This document shows, one piece after another, positions 1 through 8,441 of a DNA stretch of 64,000 nucleotides. The number at the start of each line of letters is the position of its first letter. Positions within the stretch are counted from its first letter, which is position 1. Below the pieces are notes generated by a model, which saw nothing but the letters and a program-made list of their open reading frames with translations, did not search any database and was not told where the DNA came from. Origin of the DNA: Nonomuraea maritima. Lineage in GTDB: Bacteria; Actinomycetota; Actinomycetes; Streptosporangiales; Streptosporangiaceae. Location: positions 1-64,000 of the forward strand of contig NZ_FNFB01000016.1 in the NCBI RefSeq assembly GCF_900100395.1, read 5' to 3'. Position numbers and translations under genes: made by a program.

Positions 1-102
1 CCAGGACTCGATGTCCAGGAACCCAGAGTGCTCACCTGTCAGCGGCTACCACCAGGAGTCTGCCGGATGGCTTACTCCCAGAACTGATTAGGAACCGATC
101 GC

Positions 103-1944
103 GTGGCGACCAAGGTCACCTCGGCCGTGATGCGTCAAGGGCTCCGCGTCCTTGGGGTGGCCATCAGGACGGAAAAGGCGGTGTTCGCGCTGGCCGTCCT
201 GTCCAGCGCCGTCTATGGCGGCATGACCGTCGCCTCGGCGTGGGCGCTGGGCTGGGCCACGCAGAACGTGGTGCTGCCCACCTTCGCCGACGGACGGGTC
301 GCCGCGGGCGCCGTGTGGACCGGCGCACTGCTGATCTTCGGCACGGCCCTGCTCAAGGCCGTCGGCGTGGCCGGGCGGCGCATCCTCGCCGGGCTCCTGC
401 AGTACCGGATGCAGGCCAGGTCACGGCGTGACGTGACCAAGCAGTACCTGCGGCTGCCGCTCTCGTGGCACCACCGGCACCCGACAGGGCAGCTGCTGTC
501 GAACGCCAGCGCCGACGCGGAGGCGGCCTGGGCGCCGCTCGCCCCGTTACCGATGGCTGTGGGCGTGATCGTCATGCTGATCACCGCGGCGGTCGCGATG
601 CTGCTCACCGACCTGGTGCTCGCCCTCGTCGGGTTCCTCATCTTCCCGGCCATCGCCGTGCTCAACCTGGTCTACCAGCGCCGGCTGAGCCCGCTCGCCA
701 CCCGCGCCCAGCAGCTGCGGGCCGAGGTCAGCGAGATCGCGCACGAGTCCTTCGACGGCGCGCTCGTCGTCAAGACGCTCGGCAGGGAAGACCTCGAGAC
801 CGAGCGGTTCATGCGGCGCGCCCACGAGCTGCGCGACGCCAACATCGCCGTGGGGCGCGTGCGCGGGCTGTTCGACCCGCTCCTGGAGGCGCTGCCGACG
901 CTGGGCGTGCTCGCGGTGCTGGCCATGGGCGGCCTGCGCCTGTCCACGGCCGCGATCGACGCGGGCGACCTGGTGCAGGTGGCGTACCTGTTCACGCTGC
1001 TCGCCTTCCCGATCAGGGCGCTCGGCTGGGTGCTGGCCGAACTGCCGCGCAGCGTCGTGGGCTGGCAGCGGGTGCAGGCCGTGCTGGACGCGACCGGCTC
1101 GATGGAGTTCGGCTCGGAGAACCTCACCTCGCCCTCTCCTGCGGCGCTGGAGGTGCGGGGCGTCTCGTACGCCTACGGCGAGGCCGAGGTGCTGCACGAC
1201 GTCAGCTTCGACGTGCCGGCCGGGCGCACCGTCGCCGTCGTCGGGCCCACCGGCTCCGGCAAGTCGACCCTGGTGCAGCTGCTCGCCCGCCTCGTCGATC
1301 CGACGTCAGGGCAGGTGCTGCTCGACGGCGTCGACGTGCGGGAGGTCGCCTACGGCGGCATCGCCGAGTCGGTCGCGCTCGTGCCGCAGCAGACGTTCCT
1401 CTTCGACGACACCGTGCGCGGCAACGTCGCGCTCGGAGCCGACGCCGCCGACGAGGACGTGTGGGCGGCCCTGCGCCTGGCCCAGGCCGACGGGTTCGTG
1501 GCCGGGCAGCCCGCGGGCCTCGACACGCGGGTCGGCGAGCGCGGCGCCACCCTGTCCGGTGGCCAGCGCCAGCGCCTCGCGCTGGCCCGCGCCGTCGTCC
1601 GCCGCCCGCGCCTGCTCATCCTGGACGACGCCACCTCCAGCGTCGACCCCCAGGTCGAGGCCAAGATCCTGTACGGCCTGCGCGACGCGGCCGAGGCGTC
1701 CACCGTCGTGGTCGTCGCCTACCGGATGGCCACCATCGCCCTGGCCGACGAGGTCGTCTACCTCGACCGGGGGCGGGTCGTCGACCGCGGCAGGCACGAG
1801 GAGCTCATCGAGCGCTGCGCCGGCTACCGCAACCTGGTGACCGCGTACGAGCGGGAGGAGGCCGAACGCGCCGCCATCGAAACCGAGCCGGTCACCGGCC
1901 CGGTGAAGGACACCCCCCTGGACGAGGAAGAGGTCAGCGCATGA
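103..1944 (+). CDS. ABC exporter half-transporter, degenerate ATPase site subunit
   Basis: Fused membrane plus ATPase half of an ABC-type exporter (type IV fold), 613 aa. Six predicted membrane helices lie in roughly residues 25-320 and the nucleotide-binding domain in 350-600. Visible motifs are Walker A GPTGSGKST, a canonical LSGGQ signature, and a Walker B ending LDDATS where the usual catalytic Glu is Asp. The H-loop reads AYR instead of AHR. Both changes mark the non-hydrolysing site of asymmetric heterodimeric exporters. The GTG start at 103 has AGGA about 9 nt upstream. The stop overlaps the start of the next gene (ATGA), so the two are translationally coupled and probably form one heterodimer. 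Substrate cannot be told from sequence; multidrug, lipid or peptide export are all possible. Confidence 0.93.
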   Translation: MATKVTSAVMRQGLRVLGVAIRTEKAVFALAVLSSAVYGGMTVASAWALGWATQNVVLPTFADGRVAAGAVWTGALLIFGTALLKAVGVAGRRILAGLLQYRMQARSRRDVTKQYLRLPLSWHHRHPTGQLLSNASADAEAAWAPLAPLPMAVGVIVMLITAAVAMLLTDLVLALVGFLIFPAIAVLNLVYQRRLSPLATRAQQLRAEVSEIAHESFDGALVVKTLGREDLETERFMRRAHELRDANIAVGRVRGLFDPLLEALPTLGVLAVLAMGGLRLSTAAIDAGDLVQVAYLFTLLAFPIRALGWVLAELPRSVVGWQRVQAVLDATGSMEFGSENLTSPSPAALEVRGVSYAYGEAEVLHDVSFDVPAGRTVAVVGPTGSGKSTLVQLLARLVDPTSGQVLLDGVDVREVAYGGIAESVALVPQQTFLFDDTVRGNVALGADAADEDVWAALRLAQADGFVAGQPAGLDTRVGERGATLSGGQRQRLALARAVVRRPRLLILDDATSSVDPQVEAKILYGLRDAAEASTVVVVAYRMATIALADEVVYLDRGRVVDRGRHEELIERCAGYRNLVTAYEREEAERAAIETEPVTGPVKDTPLDEEEVSA

Positions 1945-3722
1945 CGGCGCAGAGCATCCGGCGCGACGCCGAACGGTCGGCGCTGGGCACCATCAGGTAC
2001 GGCCTGTCGCTCACGCCCGAGTTCCGCAAGGGGCTGGCCGGCACGCTGCTCCTCGCCGTCGTCGCCACCATCGGCAAGATCATCGTGCCGATCGCGGTCC
2101 AGCAGGTGATCGACACCGGGCTCAAGACCGGCGTCCCCGACCTGCCGTACATCACGACCGCGGTGTCGATCTGCGCCGCCGCGGTCGTGCTCACCGCGCT
2201 CGCCGCCTACCTGATGAACGTGCGCCTGTACAAGGCCACCGAGTCCTCGCTCGCGAGCCTGCGCGTCCGCGGGTTCCGGCATGTCCACGACCTGTCGGTG
2301 CTCACCCAGAACAGCGAGCGCCGCGGCGCGCTGGTCTCCCGCGTCACCAACGACATCGACCAGATCAGCAACTTCATGCAATGGGGCGGGCTGATGATCA
2401 TCGTGTCGCTGGGGCAGGTGATCGTGGCGACCGTGCTCATGGTGGTCTACTCCTGGCAGCTCACCCTGCTGGTGTGGGCCTGCTTCGTCCCGCTGATGAT
2501 CGCGCTGCCGCGCTTCCAGCGGCTGCTGTCGCGGGCGTACACCATCGTGCGCGAGCGCACCGGCGACATGCTCGCCGCGGTCAGCGAGTCCGTCGTGGGC
2601 GCGGCCGTCATCAGGGCGTACGCCTCCGAGCGCCGTACCGCGGAGCGCATCGACAAGGCCGTGAACGCCAACCGCAGCGCCCAGATCAGGGCGCAGACGA
2701 TCGTCGGCTTCGTCTTCCCGCTCACGGAGATCGTGGCGGCCCTCGCCATCGCCGGCATCGTGCTGCTCGGCGTGCAGCTGGGCCTGTCGGGCGGCATCAG
2801 CCAGGGGGAGCTCGTCGCGTTCCTGTTCCTCGTGACGCTGTTCATCTCGCCGCTGCAGACCGCGACCGAGGTGCTGAACGAGGCCCAGAACGCCGTCGCC
2901 GGCTGGCGGCGCATCCTCGGCGTCATCGACACCCCGCCGGACGTGCGCGACCCCGGCGAGAGCGGAGTGGACCTGCCCAGGGGGCCCATCTCGGTCGCGT
3001 TCGAGGAGGTCGGCTTCTCCTACCCCGGCGGCGCGCCCGTCCTGCACGACATCACGGTGGAGATCCCGCCGCGCACCCGCCTCGCCGTGGTGGGGGAGAC
3101 CGGCTCGGGCAAGACCACGTTCGCCAAGCTCCTGACCCGGCTGATGGACCCGGTCGGCGGACGCGTCACCGTCGACGGCCACGACCTGCGTGACGTGCGC
3201 TTCTCGTGCCTGCGCGAGCGCATCGTCATGGTGCCGCAGGACGGGTTCCTGTTCGACGGCACGCTCGCCGACAACGTCCGGTACGGCAAGCCGTCGGCGA
3301 CCGACGCCGAGATCGAGCTGGCGATGACCGAGCTGGGCCTGGCCGACTGGGTGGAGGGGCTTCCCGCCGGGCTGGCGACGCCGGTCGGGCAGCGCGGCGA
3401 GTCGCTGTCGGCGGGCGAGCGCCAGCTCGTGGCGCTGGCCCGCGCCTACCTCGCCGACCCTGACCTGCTGCTGCTCGACGAGGCCACCTCCGCGGTCGAC
3501 CCCGCCACCGAGGTACGGCTCGCGCGCGCACTCGAGGGCGTCACGCGGGGGCGCACCGCGGTCTCGATCGCGCACCGGCTGTCGACCGCGGAGAACGCCG
3601 ACGAGGTGCTGGTGTTCGACGCCGGACGCCTCGTCCAGCGTGGCCCGCACGCGCAGCTGGTCGCCGAGCCCGGCGTCTACGCCGACCTGCACGCCTCGTG
3701 GGTGTCGGCCGCCCGCACATGA
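1941..3722 (+). CDS. ABC exporter half-transporter, catalytic ATPase subunit
   Basis: Second half of the heterodimeric ABC exporter, 593 aa from the ATG at 1941, which overlaps the upstream stop by 4 nt. The membrane domain covers about residues 30-320 and the nucleotide-binding domain about 345-590. Walker A is GETGSGKTT, Walker B ends LLDEATS with an intact catalytic Glu, and the H-loop is AHR. The signature is LSAGE rather than LSGGQ. In a heterodimer this LSAGE would face the Asp-bearing site of the partner, leaving one good site (this Walker B plus the partner's LSGGQ). The open frame extends far upstream through the first gene but only the part from 1941 has the family sequence. The substrate is unknown. 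Confidence 0.93.
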   Translation: MTAQSIRRDAERSALGTIRYGLSLTPEFRKGLAGTLLLAVVATIGKIIVPIAVQQVIDTGLKTGVPDLPYITTAVSICAAAVVLTALAAYLMNVRLYKATESSLASLRVRGFRHVHDLSVLTQNSERRGALVSRVTNDIDQISNFMQWGGLMIIVSLGQVIVATVLMVVYSWQLTLLVWACFVPLMIALPRFQRLLSRAYTIVRERTGDMLAAVSESVVGAAVIRAYASERRTAERIDKAVNANRSAQIRAQTIVGFVFPLTEIVAALAIAGIVLLGVQLGLSGGISQGELVAFLFLVTLFISPLQTATEVLNEAQNAVAGWRRILGVIDTPPDVRDPGESGVDLPRGPISVAFEEVGFSYPGGAPVLHDITVEIPPRTRLAVVGETGSGKTTFAKLLTRLMDPVGGRVTVDGHDLRDVRFSCLRERIVMVPQDGFLFDGTLADNVRYGKPSATDAEIELAMTELGLADWVEGLPAGLATPVGQRGESLSAGERQLVALARAYLADPDLLLLDEATSAVDPATEVRLARALEGVTRGRTAVSIAHRLSTAENADEVLVFDAGRLVQRGPHAQLVAEPGVYADLHASWVSAART

Positions 3723-3760
3723 CCCGCCGGCCGGGCGGCGGCACGAGCCGCCCGGCCCGG

Positions 3761-3833
3761 CACCCCGCGACCCACCGCGGCGGTGGCGCAGGCTGTTGAC
3801 CCGACACCCCGCGACCCACCGCGGCGGTGGCGC
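3761..3833 (+). repeat. Direct repeat, each copy holding a 15-bp palindrome, ahead of hisI
   Basis: A 29-nt sequence at 3761-3789 is repeated exactly at 3805-3833 (period 44). Each copy contains CCACCGC-G-GCGGTGG, a perfect inverted repeat with a single central base, too tight to fold as a normal RNA hairpin. It lies between the ABC exporter stop (3722) and hisI (3865). It could be a paired operator or a local duplication. Confidence 0.75.
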
Positions 3834-3864
3834 GGGCGAGGGGAGGTGCTGGTTGAATGGCGGC

Positions 3865-4212
3865 ATGTCCCTTGACCCCGAGATCGCCGCACGGCTGAAG
3901 CGCAGTCCCGACGGCCTGGTGCCCGCCATCGCCCAGCAGTACGACACCGGTGAGGTGCTCATGCTGGCCTGGATGGACGACGAGGCGCTGCACCGGACGC
4001 TCACCACCGGCCGGGCCACCTACTGGTCGCGCAGCCGCCAGGAGTACTGGGTGAAGGGCGCCTCCTCCGGCAACGTCCAGCACGTCAAGTCCGTGGCCCT
4101 CGACTGCGACGCCGACACCGTCCTGGTGCAGGTCGACCAGCTCGGCGGCGCGTGCCACACCGGCGACCGCACCTGCTTCGACGCCGGACGCCTCGAGATC
4201 ACGCTCGGCTAG
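3865..4212 (+). CDS. hisI: Phosphoribosyl-AMP cyclohydrolase
   Basis: Third step of histidine synthesis: opens the adenine ring of phosphoribosyl-AMP; cytoplasmic metalloenzyme. The 115-aa length fits stand-alone HisI. Signature residues are visible: YWSRSR and EYWVKG in the middle, LDCDADT with the metal-binding Asp residues, and GGACHTGDRTCF with the two zinc-ligand cysteines near the C-terminus. The ATG at 3865 gives the usual family N-terminus, but a TTG at 3853 in the same frame sits closer to the GGAGG at 3842 and could be the true start. No other his genes are nearby here. It is followed after 8 nt by a Trp-operon-type membrane protein, where many actinomycetes carry trpE. Confidence 0.95.
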   Translation: MSLDPEIAARLKRSPDGLVPAIAQQYDTGEVLMLAWMDDEALHRTLTTGRATYWSRSRQEYWVKGASSGNVQHVKSVALDCDADTVLVQVDQLGGACHTGDRTCFDAGRLEITLG

Positions 4213-4220
4213 GCGACCGA

Positions 4221-4817
4221 ATGGAGAACGTGAAGACCCGGACCGGACGCCGGGAGCTGTGGGTCTGGACGGCCGCGACCGCTCTCGGAGGCGTGCTCGT
4301 CCTCGCCGCCTCCGGCCAGGCGTGGGTGCGGATCCTGCAGGGCGGCGGCTCTGGCGCGGAGGCGCCCACCGGCGGCGCACTCGGCCCGGCGCTGACGCCC
4401 GTGGCGCTTGCCGGGCTGGCCGGAGTGGTGGCCGTGCTCGCCACCAAGGGCGTGGGACGCCGGATCGTCGGCGCGCTGCTGGCCCTGTGCGGCGCCGGCG
4501 CCGGCGCGGCGATCCGATCCGCGCTCGACACCGGCACCGTCACCGGCTGGCTGAGCGAGCAGAACGCCGTCCACGCCATGACCGCCCCGCGCTGGGAGAT
4601 CGCCTTCCTCTGGCCGTCCGTCGCGGCCGCGGGCGCGCTGCTGCTGTTCGCCGGCGGTGTGGTCGCGATCGTCCGCGGCGCCGCGTGGGCGGGCATGTCG
4701 GCACGCTACGAACGCGACCCCGGCAAGGCCGCCCAGCGGGAGAGCTCGCAGGTCACCGGCGACCGGGAGCTGTGGGACGCGCTCGACCGGGGCGACGATC
4801 CCACCGACGCGCGCTGA
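4221..4817 (+). CDS. Trp-biosynthesis-associated membrane protein (Trp_oprn_chp family)
   Basis: 198-aa membrane protein with about four hydrophobic segments (roughly residues 14-33, 50-70, 76-95 and 132-155) and a charged C-terminal tail. The opening RRELWVWTA, the SGQAWV motif after the first helix, and the position between hisI and trpC identify the actinobacterial family found inside trp operons (TIGR02234 type). Its biochemical role is unknown; the link to tryptophan synthesis is by location only. The ATG at 4221 is 8 nt after the hisI stop, so it is likely co-transcribed. An upstream in-frame extension overlaps hisI and lacks family sequence. A trpE gene that commonly precedes this family is absent. 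Confidence 0.85.
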   Translation: MENVKTRTGRRELWVWTAATALGGVLVLAASGQAWVRILQGGGSGAEAPTGGALGPALTPVALAGLAGVVAVLATKGVGRRIVGALLALCGAGAGAAIRSALDTGTVTGWLSEQNAVHAMTAPRWEIAFLWPSVAAAGALLLFAGGVVAIVRGAAWAGMSARYERDPGKAAQRESSQVTGDRELWDALDRGDDPTDAR

Positions 4818-4927
4818 GAACGCGATGGTGACGAAATCTCCACGGTTCTGATTCCTTGTCGGCTCGGCAAACCTTTTCTCAATAAGCTGCCGTTGCAACA
4901 CGCCACGACCATTTGAGGAGCCTGCTC

Positions 4928-5605
4928 ATGAGCTACGGGGATCAGGGCGGTAACGGCGGCTACGGCGGCCGGCCACCCGGCGGAGGATACGGTCAGCAGC
5001 CACCCAGCCAAGGCGGTGGCCAGCAGCAGCCCGACTATGGGCAGCAGCCTCAGAGCGGCGGTTACGGTCAGCAGCCCGGTTATGGCCAGCAGCCCGGCTA
5101 CGGTCAGCAGCCCGGTTATGGTCAGCAGCCTGGTTATGGTCAGCAGCCGCAGAGTGGCGGCGGCTATGGTCAGCAGCCCTCCAGCAGCGGTGGCTACGGC
5201 GAGCAGCCGTCCAGTTACCCGAAGGATCTCGGCTACGGCCAGATGCCCCAGAGCGGCGGTTACGGCGCCCAGCCCGCCGGCTACGACCAGTACGGCCAGC
5301 CCTACGGGGCCTACGGCGCGCCGCAGTCAAGGCCCACCAACGGCATGGCGGTGACGTCGCTCGTCCTCGGCATCATCGGCCTGGTCTTCTGCGGCCTCAC
5401 CAGCATCCCGGGCGTCATCTTCGGCCACGTCGCGCTCAACAGGGTCAAGCGCACGGGCGAGGAAGGGCACGGCATGGCCGTGGCCGGGCTCATCACCTCC
5501 TACATCACGGTCGTGATCTGGGTCCTGACCTGGTTGATCTTCGGTGGGCTGATCCTGACCATGATGGGCATCGCCTCGCAGGTGCCCACCTACAGCACGT
5601 CATGA
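4928..5605 (+). CDS. DUF4190 membrane protein with Gly/Gln/Tyr-rich repeat N-terminus
   Basis: 225 aa. Residues 1-135 are low-complexity, rich in Gly, Gln, Tyr and Pro, with repeats of GYGQQP; residues 140-225 hold two membrane helices around a short loop of the DUF4190 type (NGMAVTSLVLGIIG, then VMFGH-like VIFGHVALNRVKR). The ATG at 4928 has GAGGAG about 8 nt upstream. Many actinobacterial membrane proteins have such disordered cytoplasmic extensions; function is not known. A short hairpin (GAGCCC-GCAC-GGGCTC, 5604-5619) directly follows the stop codon. It sits in the trp region but has no obvious link to tryptophan synthesis. Confidence 0.85.
   Translation: MSYGDQGGNGGYGGRPPGGGYGQQPPSQGGGQQQPDYGQQPQSGGYGQQPGYGQQPGYGQQPGYGQQPGYGQQPQSGGGYGQQPSSSGGYGEQPSSYPKDLGYGQMPQSGGYGAQPAGYDQYGQPYGAYGAPQSRPTNGMAVTSLVLGIIGLVFCGLTSIPGVIFGHVALNRVKRTGEEGHGMAVAGLITSYITVVIWVLTWLIFGGLILTMMGIASQVPTYSTS
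5060..5149 (+). repeat. Five 18-bp tandem repeats encoding GYGQQP
   Basis: Five in-frame copies of an 18-bp unit (GGTTAYGGYCAGCAGCC type) encode the disordered N-terminus of the DUF4190 protein; further degenerate copies flank both sides. Third-position changes between copies show the protein repeat is kept while the DNA drifts. Confidence 0.9.
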
Positions 5606-5636
5606 GCCCGCACGGGCTCGGGCGGATACTGAGACC

Positions 5637-6062
5637 ATGACATCTGTGACGACCGGACGGCGCGGCGGAAACCGCCTGCGGGCCCTGCTCGCGCCGCTCG
5701 GAGTGGCGGCCGGCACAGGCGCGCTGTTCGCGTTCGTCGGCGCGGTCGACCCCAACCAGCCGGGCCACTACCCGACCTGCCCGTTCCTGTGGGCCACCGG
5801 TCTGTACTGCCCCGGCTGCGGCACGCTGCGCACCATCCACGCGCTCTCCCACCTCGACCCGCTCGCCGCGCTCGGGCTCAACCCGCTGATCGTGGTCATG
5901 GTCCCCGTCCTGGTGTTCTGGTGGGGCAGGTGGGTCGCGTACGCCTGGAGAGGCCGTAGCGCGCCGCTTCCGCACCCCGCGTGGCTGTGGGTGTTCATCG
6001 GGGTGGTCATGGTCTACTGGGTGGTTCGTAACCTGCCTTTCGGGGCGTTCCTCGCGCCGTAA
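5637..6062 (+). CDS. DUF2752 family membrane protein
   Basis: 141-aa integral membrane protein with about three helices (residues 20-38, 83-103, 118-136). The family hallmark is CPFLWATGLYCPGCGTLR at about residues 46-63: closely spaced cysteines followed by Arg, then HALSHLDPLAALGLNP. DUF2752 proteins have no established function; the cysteine motif suggests metal or thiol chemistry at the membrane, which is inference. The ATG at 5637 lies 31 nt after the DUF4190 stop and 144 nt before trpC, all in the same direction, consistent with one long transcript. Confidence 0.85.
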   Translation: MTSVTTGRRGGNRLRALLAPLGVAAGTGALFAFVGAVDPNQPGHYPTCPFLWATGLYCPGCGTLRTIHALSHLDPLAALGLNPLIVVMVPVLVFWWGRWVAYAWRGRSAPLPHPAWLWVFIGVVMVYWVVRNLPFGAFLAP

Positions 6063-6205
6063 GTCCTTTTCCGCCGGGTGGTCGGGAGGGGACCGGCGGC
6101 GGGCGGGCGCACGAAGGCCGATAGCATGCAGGGCATAGGCCGAGAGCGGACGCGACGCGAACTCTCGAGCCGCCCCCAGATGCCGACCGGAGGGACCTCA
6201 AGGGC

Positions 6206-7045
6206 GTGAGTGAGCGGACGGATGGGCCGAGTGTCCTCGACGACATCCTCGACGGGGTGCGCGCCGACCTCGCCGCACGTCAGCAGGCTGTCTCCATCGA
6301 CGAGCTGAAGCAGCGGGCCGAGCGGGCGCAGGCGCCCCGTGACGCCATGGCCGCGCTCGGCGGCGACCGGGTCTCGGTGATCGCCGAGGTCAAGCGCTCG
6401 AGCCCGTCGAAGGGGGCGCTCGCGGCCATCGCCGACCCGGCGGCCCTCGCGGCCGACTACGAGGCGGGCGGCGCCCACGTCATCAGCGTGCTGACCGAGC
6501 GGCGCAAGTTCGGCGGCAGCCTCGACGACCTTTCCGCGGTCCGTGCCCGGGTCGACATCCCGATCCTGCGCAAGGACTTCGTCCTCACCTCCTACCAGCT
6601 GTGGGAGGCCCGCGCGCACGGCGCCGACCTGGTGCTGCTCATGGTCGTCTGCCTGGAGCAGGAGGCGCTGGTGTCCCTGATCGAGCGGGCCGAGTCGATC
6701 GGGCTGACCCCGCTGGTCGAGGTGCACACCGAGGAAGAGCTCGAGCGGGCGCTGGCCGCCAACGCGCGGGTCATCGGGGTCAACGCGCGCAACCTGAGGA
6801 CACTTGAGGTCGACCGCGAGGTCTTCACGAAGATCGCGCCGAAGATCCCGGATAATGTCATCAAAATCGCCGAGTCGGGTGTGCGTGGCCCGCACGACCT
6901 GCTCGCCTACGCCCGGGGCGGCGCCGACGCCGTCCTGGTGGGCGAGAGCCTGGTGACCGGCAAGGACCCGCGCAAGGCAGTGGAGGCGTTGGTGACCGCC
7001 GGCGCTCATCCGTCGACGCGCCCCGACCACTCAGCAGAGGGATAG
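6206..7045 (+). CDS. trpC: Indole-3-glycerol phosphate synthase
   Basis: Converts carboxyphenylamino-deoxyribulose phosphate to indole-3-glycerol phosphate, fourth step of tryptophan synthesis; soluble TIM barrel. Motifs visible: VSVIAEVKRSSPSKG with the phosphate-contact and catalytic Lys, ILRKDF with the second catalytic Lys, and GVNARNL followed by IAESGV and AVLVGESLV for the phosphate site. 279 aa, slightly longer than typical because of the N-terminus; the GTG at 6206 has GGAGGG about 12 nt upstream, and a GTG at 6230 is an alternative. Only 2 nt separate its stop from trpB. No Trp-codon-rich leader peptide was found in the 143 nt upstream. Confidence 0.97.
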   Translation: MSERTDGPSVLDDILDGVRADLAARQQAVSIDELKQRAERAQAPRDAMAALGGDRVSVIAEVKRSSPSKGALAAIADPAALAADYEAGGAHVISVLTERRKFGGSLDDLSAVRARVDIPILRKDFVLTSYQLWEARAHGADLVLLMVVCLEQEALVSLIERAESIGLTPLVEVHTEEELERALAANARVIGVNARNLRTLEVDREVFTKIAPKIPDNVIKIAESGVRGPHDLLAYARGGADAVLVGESLVTGKDPRKAVEALVTAGAHPSTRPDHSAEG

Positions 7046-7047
7046 CA

Positions 7048-8289
7048 GTGGCAACTGAAGGCACCATCCTGACCGCCGCCGACCTGGCGGGCAACGGCGT
7101 GCACGGCGACGACCCCGACGTGCACGGCAAGTTCGGCATCTTCGGCGGCCGATACGTGCCCGAGGCGCTCATCCCGGCGCTCGACGAGGTCGCCGCGGTC
7201 TACGAGAAGGCGAAGAACGACCCGGAGTTCGTCCGCGAGTTCGACCATCTGCTGCGCACGTACGCGGGCCGGCCCACCACGCTGACGGACGTGCCGCGCT
7301 TCAGCGAGCACGCCGGCGGGGCCAGGATCGTGCTCAAGCGCGAGGACCTCACCCACACCGGCGCCCACAAGATCAACAACGTGCTGGGCCAGGCGCTGCT
7401 CACCAAGCGGCTGGGCAAGAAGCGGGTGATCGCCGAGACCGGCGCCGGCCAGCACGGTGTGGCCACCGCCACCGCCGCGGCCCTGCTCGGCCTCGAGTGC
7501 GTCATCTACATGGGCGCGGTCGACTGCGAGCGTCAGGCGCTCAACGTGGCCAGGATGAAGCTGCTCGGCGCGACCGTGGTGCCGGTCACCAACGGCTCCC
7601 AGACGCTGAAGGACGCCATCAACGAGGCCTTCCGCGACTGGGTCACCAACGTCGACTCCACCCACTACCTGTTCGGCACGGTCGCCGGGCCGCACCCGTT
7701 CCCCGAGATCGTGCGCGACTTCGCGCGCATCATCGGCGTCGAGGCCCGCCGCCAGATGCTCGACCTGGCCGGCAAGCTGCCCGACGCGGTGTGCGCGGCG
7801 GTCGGCGGCGGCAGCAACGCGATCGGCGTCTTCCACGCCTTCATCGGCGACGAGGGCGTCCAGCTGCACGGTTACGAGGCCGCCGGGCACGGCCTGGAGA
7901 GCGGCGAGCACGCGCTCACGCTGACCGCCGGCTCGGTCGGCGTCCTGCACGGCTCGCGCACCTACGTGCTGCAGGACGACGAGGGCCAGACCATCGAGTC
8001 GCACTCGATCTCCGCCGGTCTCGACTACCCGGGCGTCGGCCCCGAGCACGCCTGGCTGAAGGACTCCGGTCGCGCCACCTACCACGGCATCACCGACGAC
8101 GAGGCGATGGCCGCGTTCTCGCTGCTGGCCCGTACGGAGGGCATCATCCCGGCCATCGAGTCCTCGCACGCCCTGGCGGGCGCGCTCAAGCTCGGCCGCG
8201 AGCTCGGCCCCGAGGCGACCATCCTGGTCAACCTGTCCGGGCGCGGCGACAAGGACATGGGCACGGCGATGAAATACTTCAACCTCTGA
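7048..8289 (+). CDS. trpB: Tryptophan synthase beta subunit
   Basis: PLP enzyme that condenses indole with serine to give tryptophan; works as an alpha2-beta2 complex with TrpA. 413 aa, normal length. The PLP lysine is Lys108 in HTGAHKINN; the phosphate-binding glycine loop GGGSNAIG lies near residue 252. The GTG start at 7048 is 2 nt after trpC, with the SD (AGAGGGA) inside the trpC end. The small trpM frame found in this position in Streptomyces is not present. A 152-nt gap, longer than the other trp gaps, separates it from trpA. Confidence 0.98.
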   Translation: MATEGTILTAADLAGNGVHGDDPDVHGKFGIFGGRYVPEALIPALDEVAAVYEKAKNDPEFVREFDHLLRTYAGRPTTLTDVPRFSEHAGGARIVLKREDLTHTGAHKINNVLGQALLTKRLGKKRVIAETGAGQHGVATATAAALLGLECVIYMGAVDCERQALNVARMKLLGATVVPVTNGSQTLKDAINEAFRDWVTNVDSTHYLFGTVAGPHPFPEIVRDFARIIGVEARRQMLDLAGKLPDAVCAAVGGGSNAIGVFHAFIGDEGVQLHGYEAAGHGLESGEHALTLTAGSVGVLHGSRTYVLQDDEGQTIESHSISAGLDYPGVGPEHAWLKDSGRATYHGITDDEAMAAFSLLARTEGIIPAIESSHALAGALKLGRELGPEATILVNLSGRGDKDMGTAMKYFNL

Positions 8290-8441
8290 CACCGCGTGAC
8301 GCCCGCGGCCGCGCCGCCTGACGGAGCGCCGTCGCCGGACGGTGCAGCGGGGGAGCGAAGCCACCACAGCGACGGCTCCGGGCCGGCCGCACGGCCGTGG
8401 GTACGCACCCTGGTGAGACTCGACCTTCGAAACGGACAGAC

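Noticed and set aside
1824..4019. Very long open frame on the minus strand opposite the ABC exporter
   Set aside because: Arg/Gly/His-rich composition and no domain likeness; it mirrors the high-GC third positions of the real genes on the plus strand.
5060..5149. CRISPR-like array in the 18-bp repeats
   Set aside because: Contiguous in-frame repeats without spacers, encoding GYGQQP.
6126..6205. Possible trp leader peptide before trpC
   Set aside because: The small frame from ATG 6126 has no Trp codon, so no attenuation leader can be claimed.
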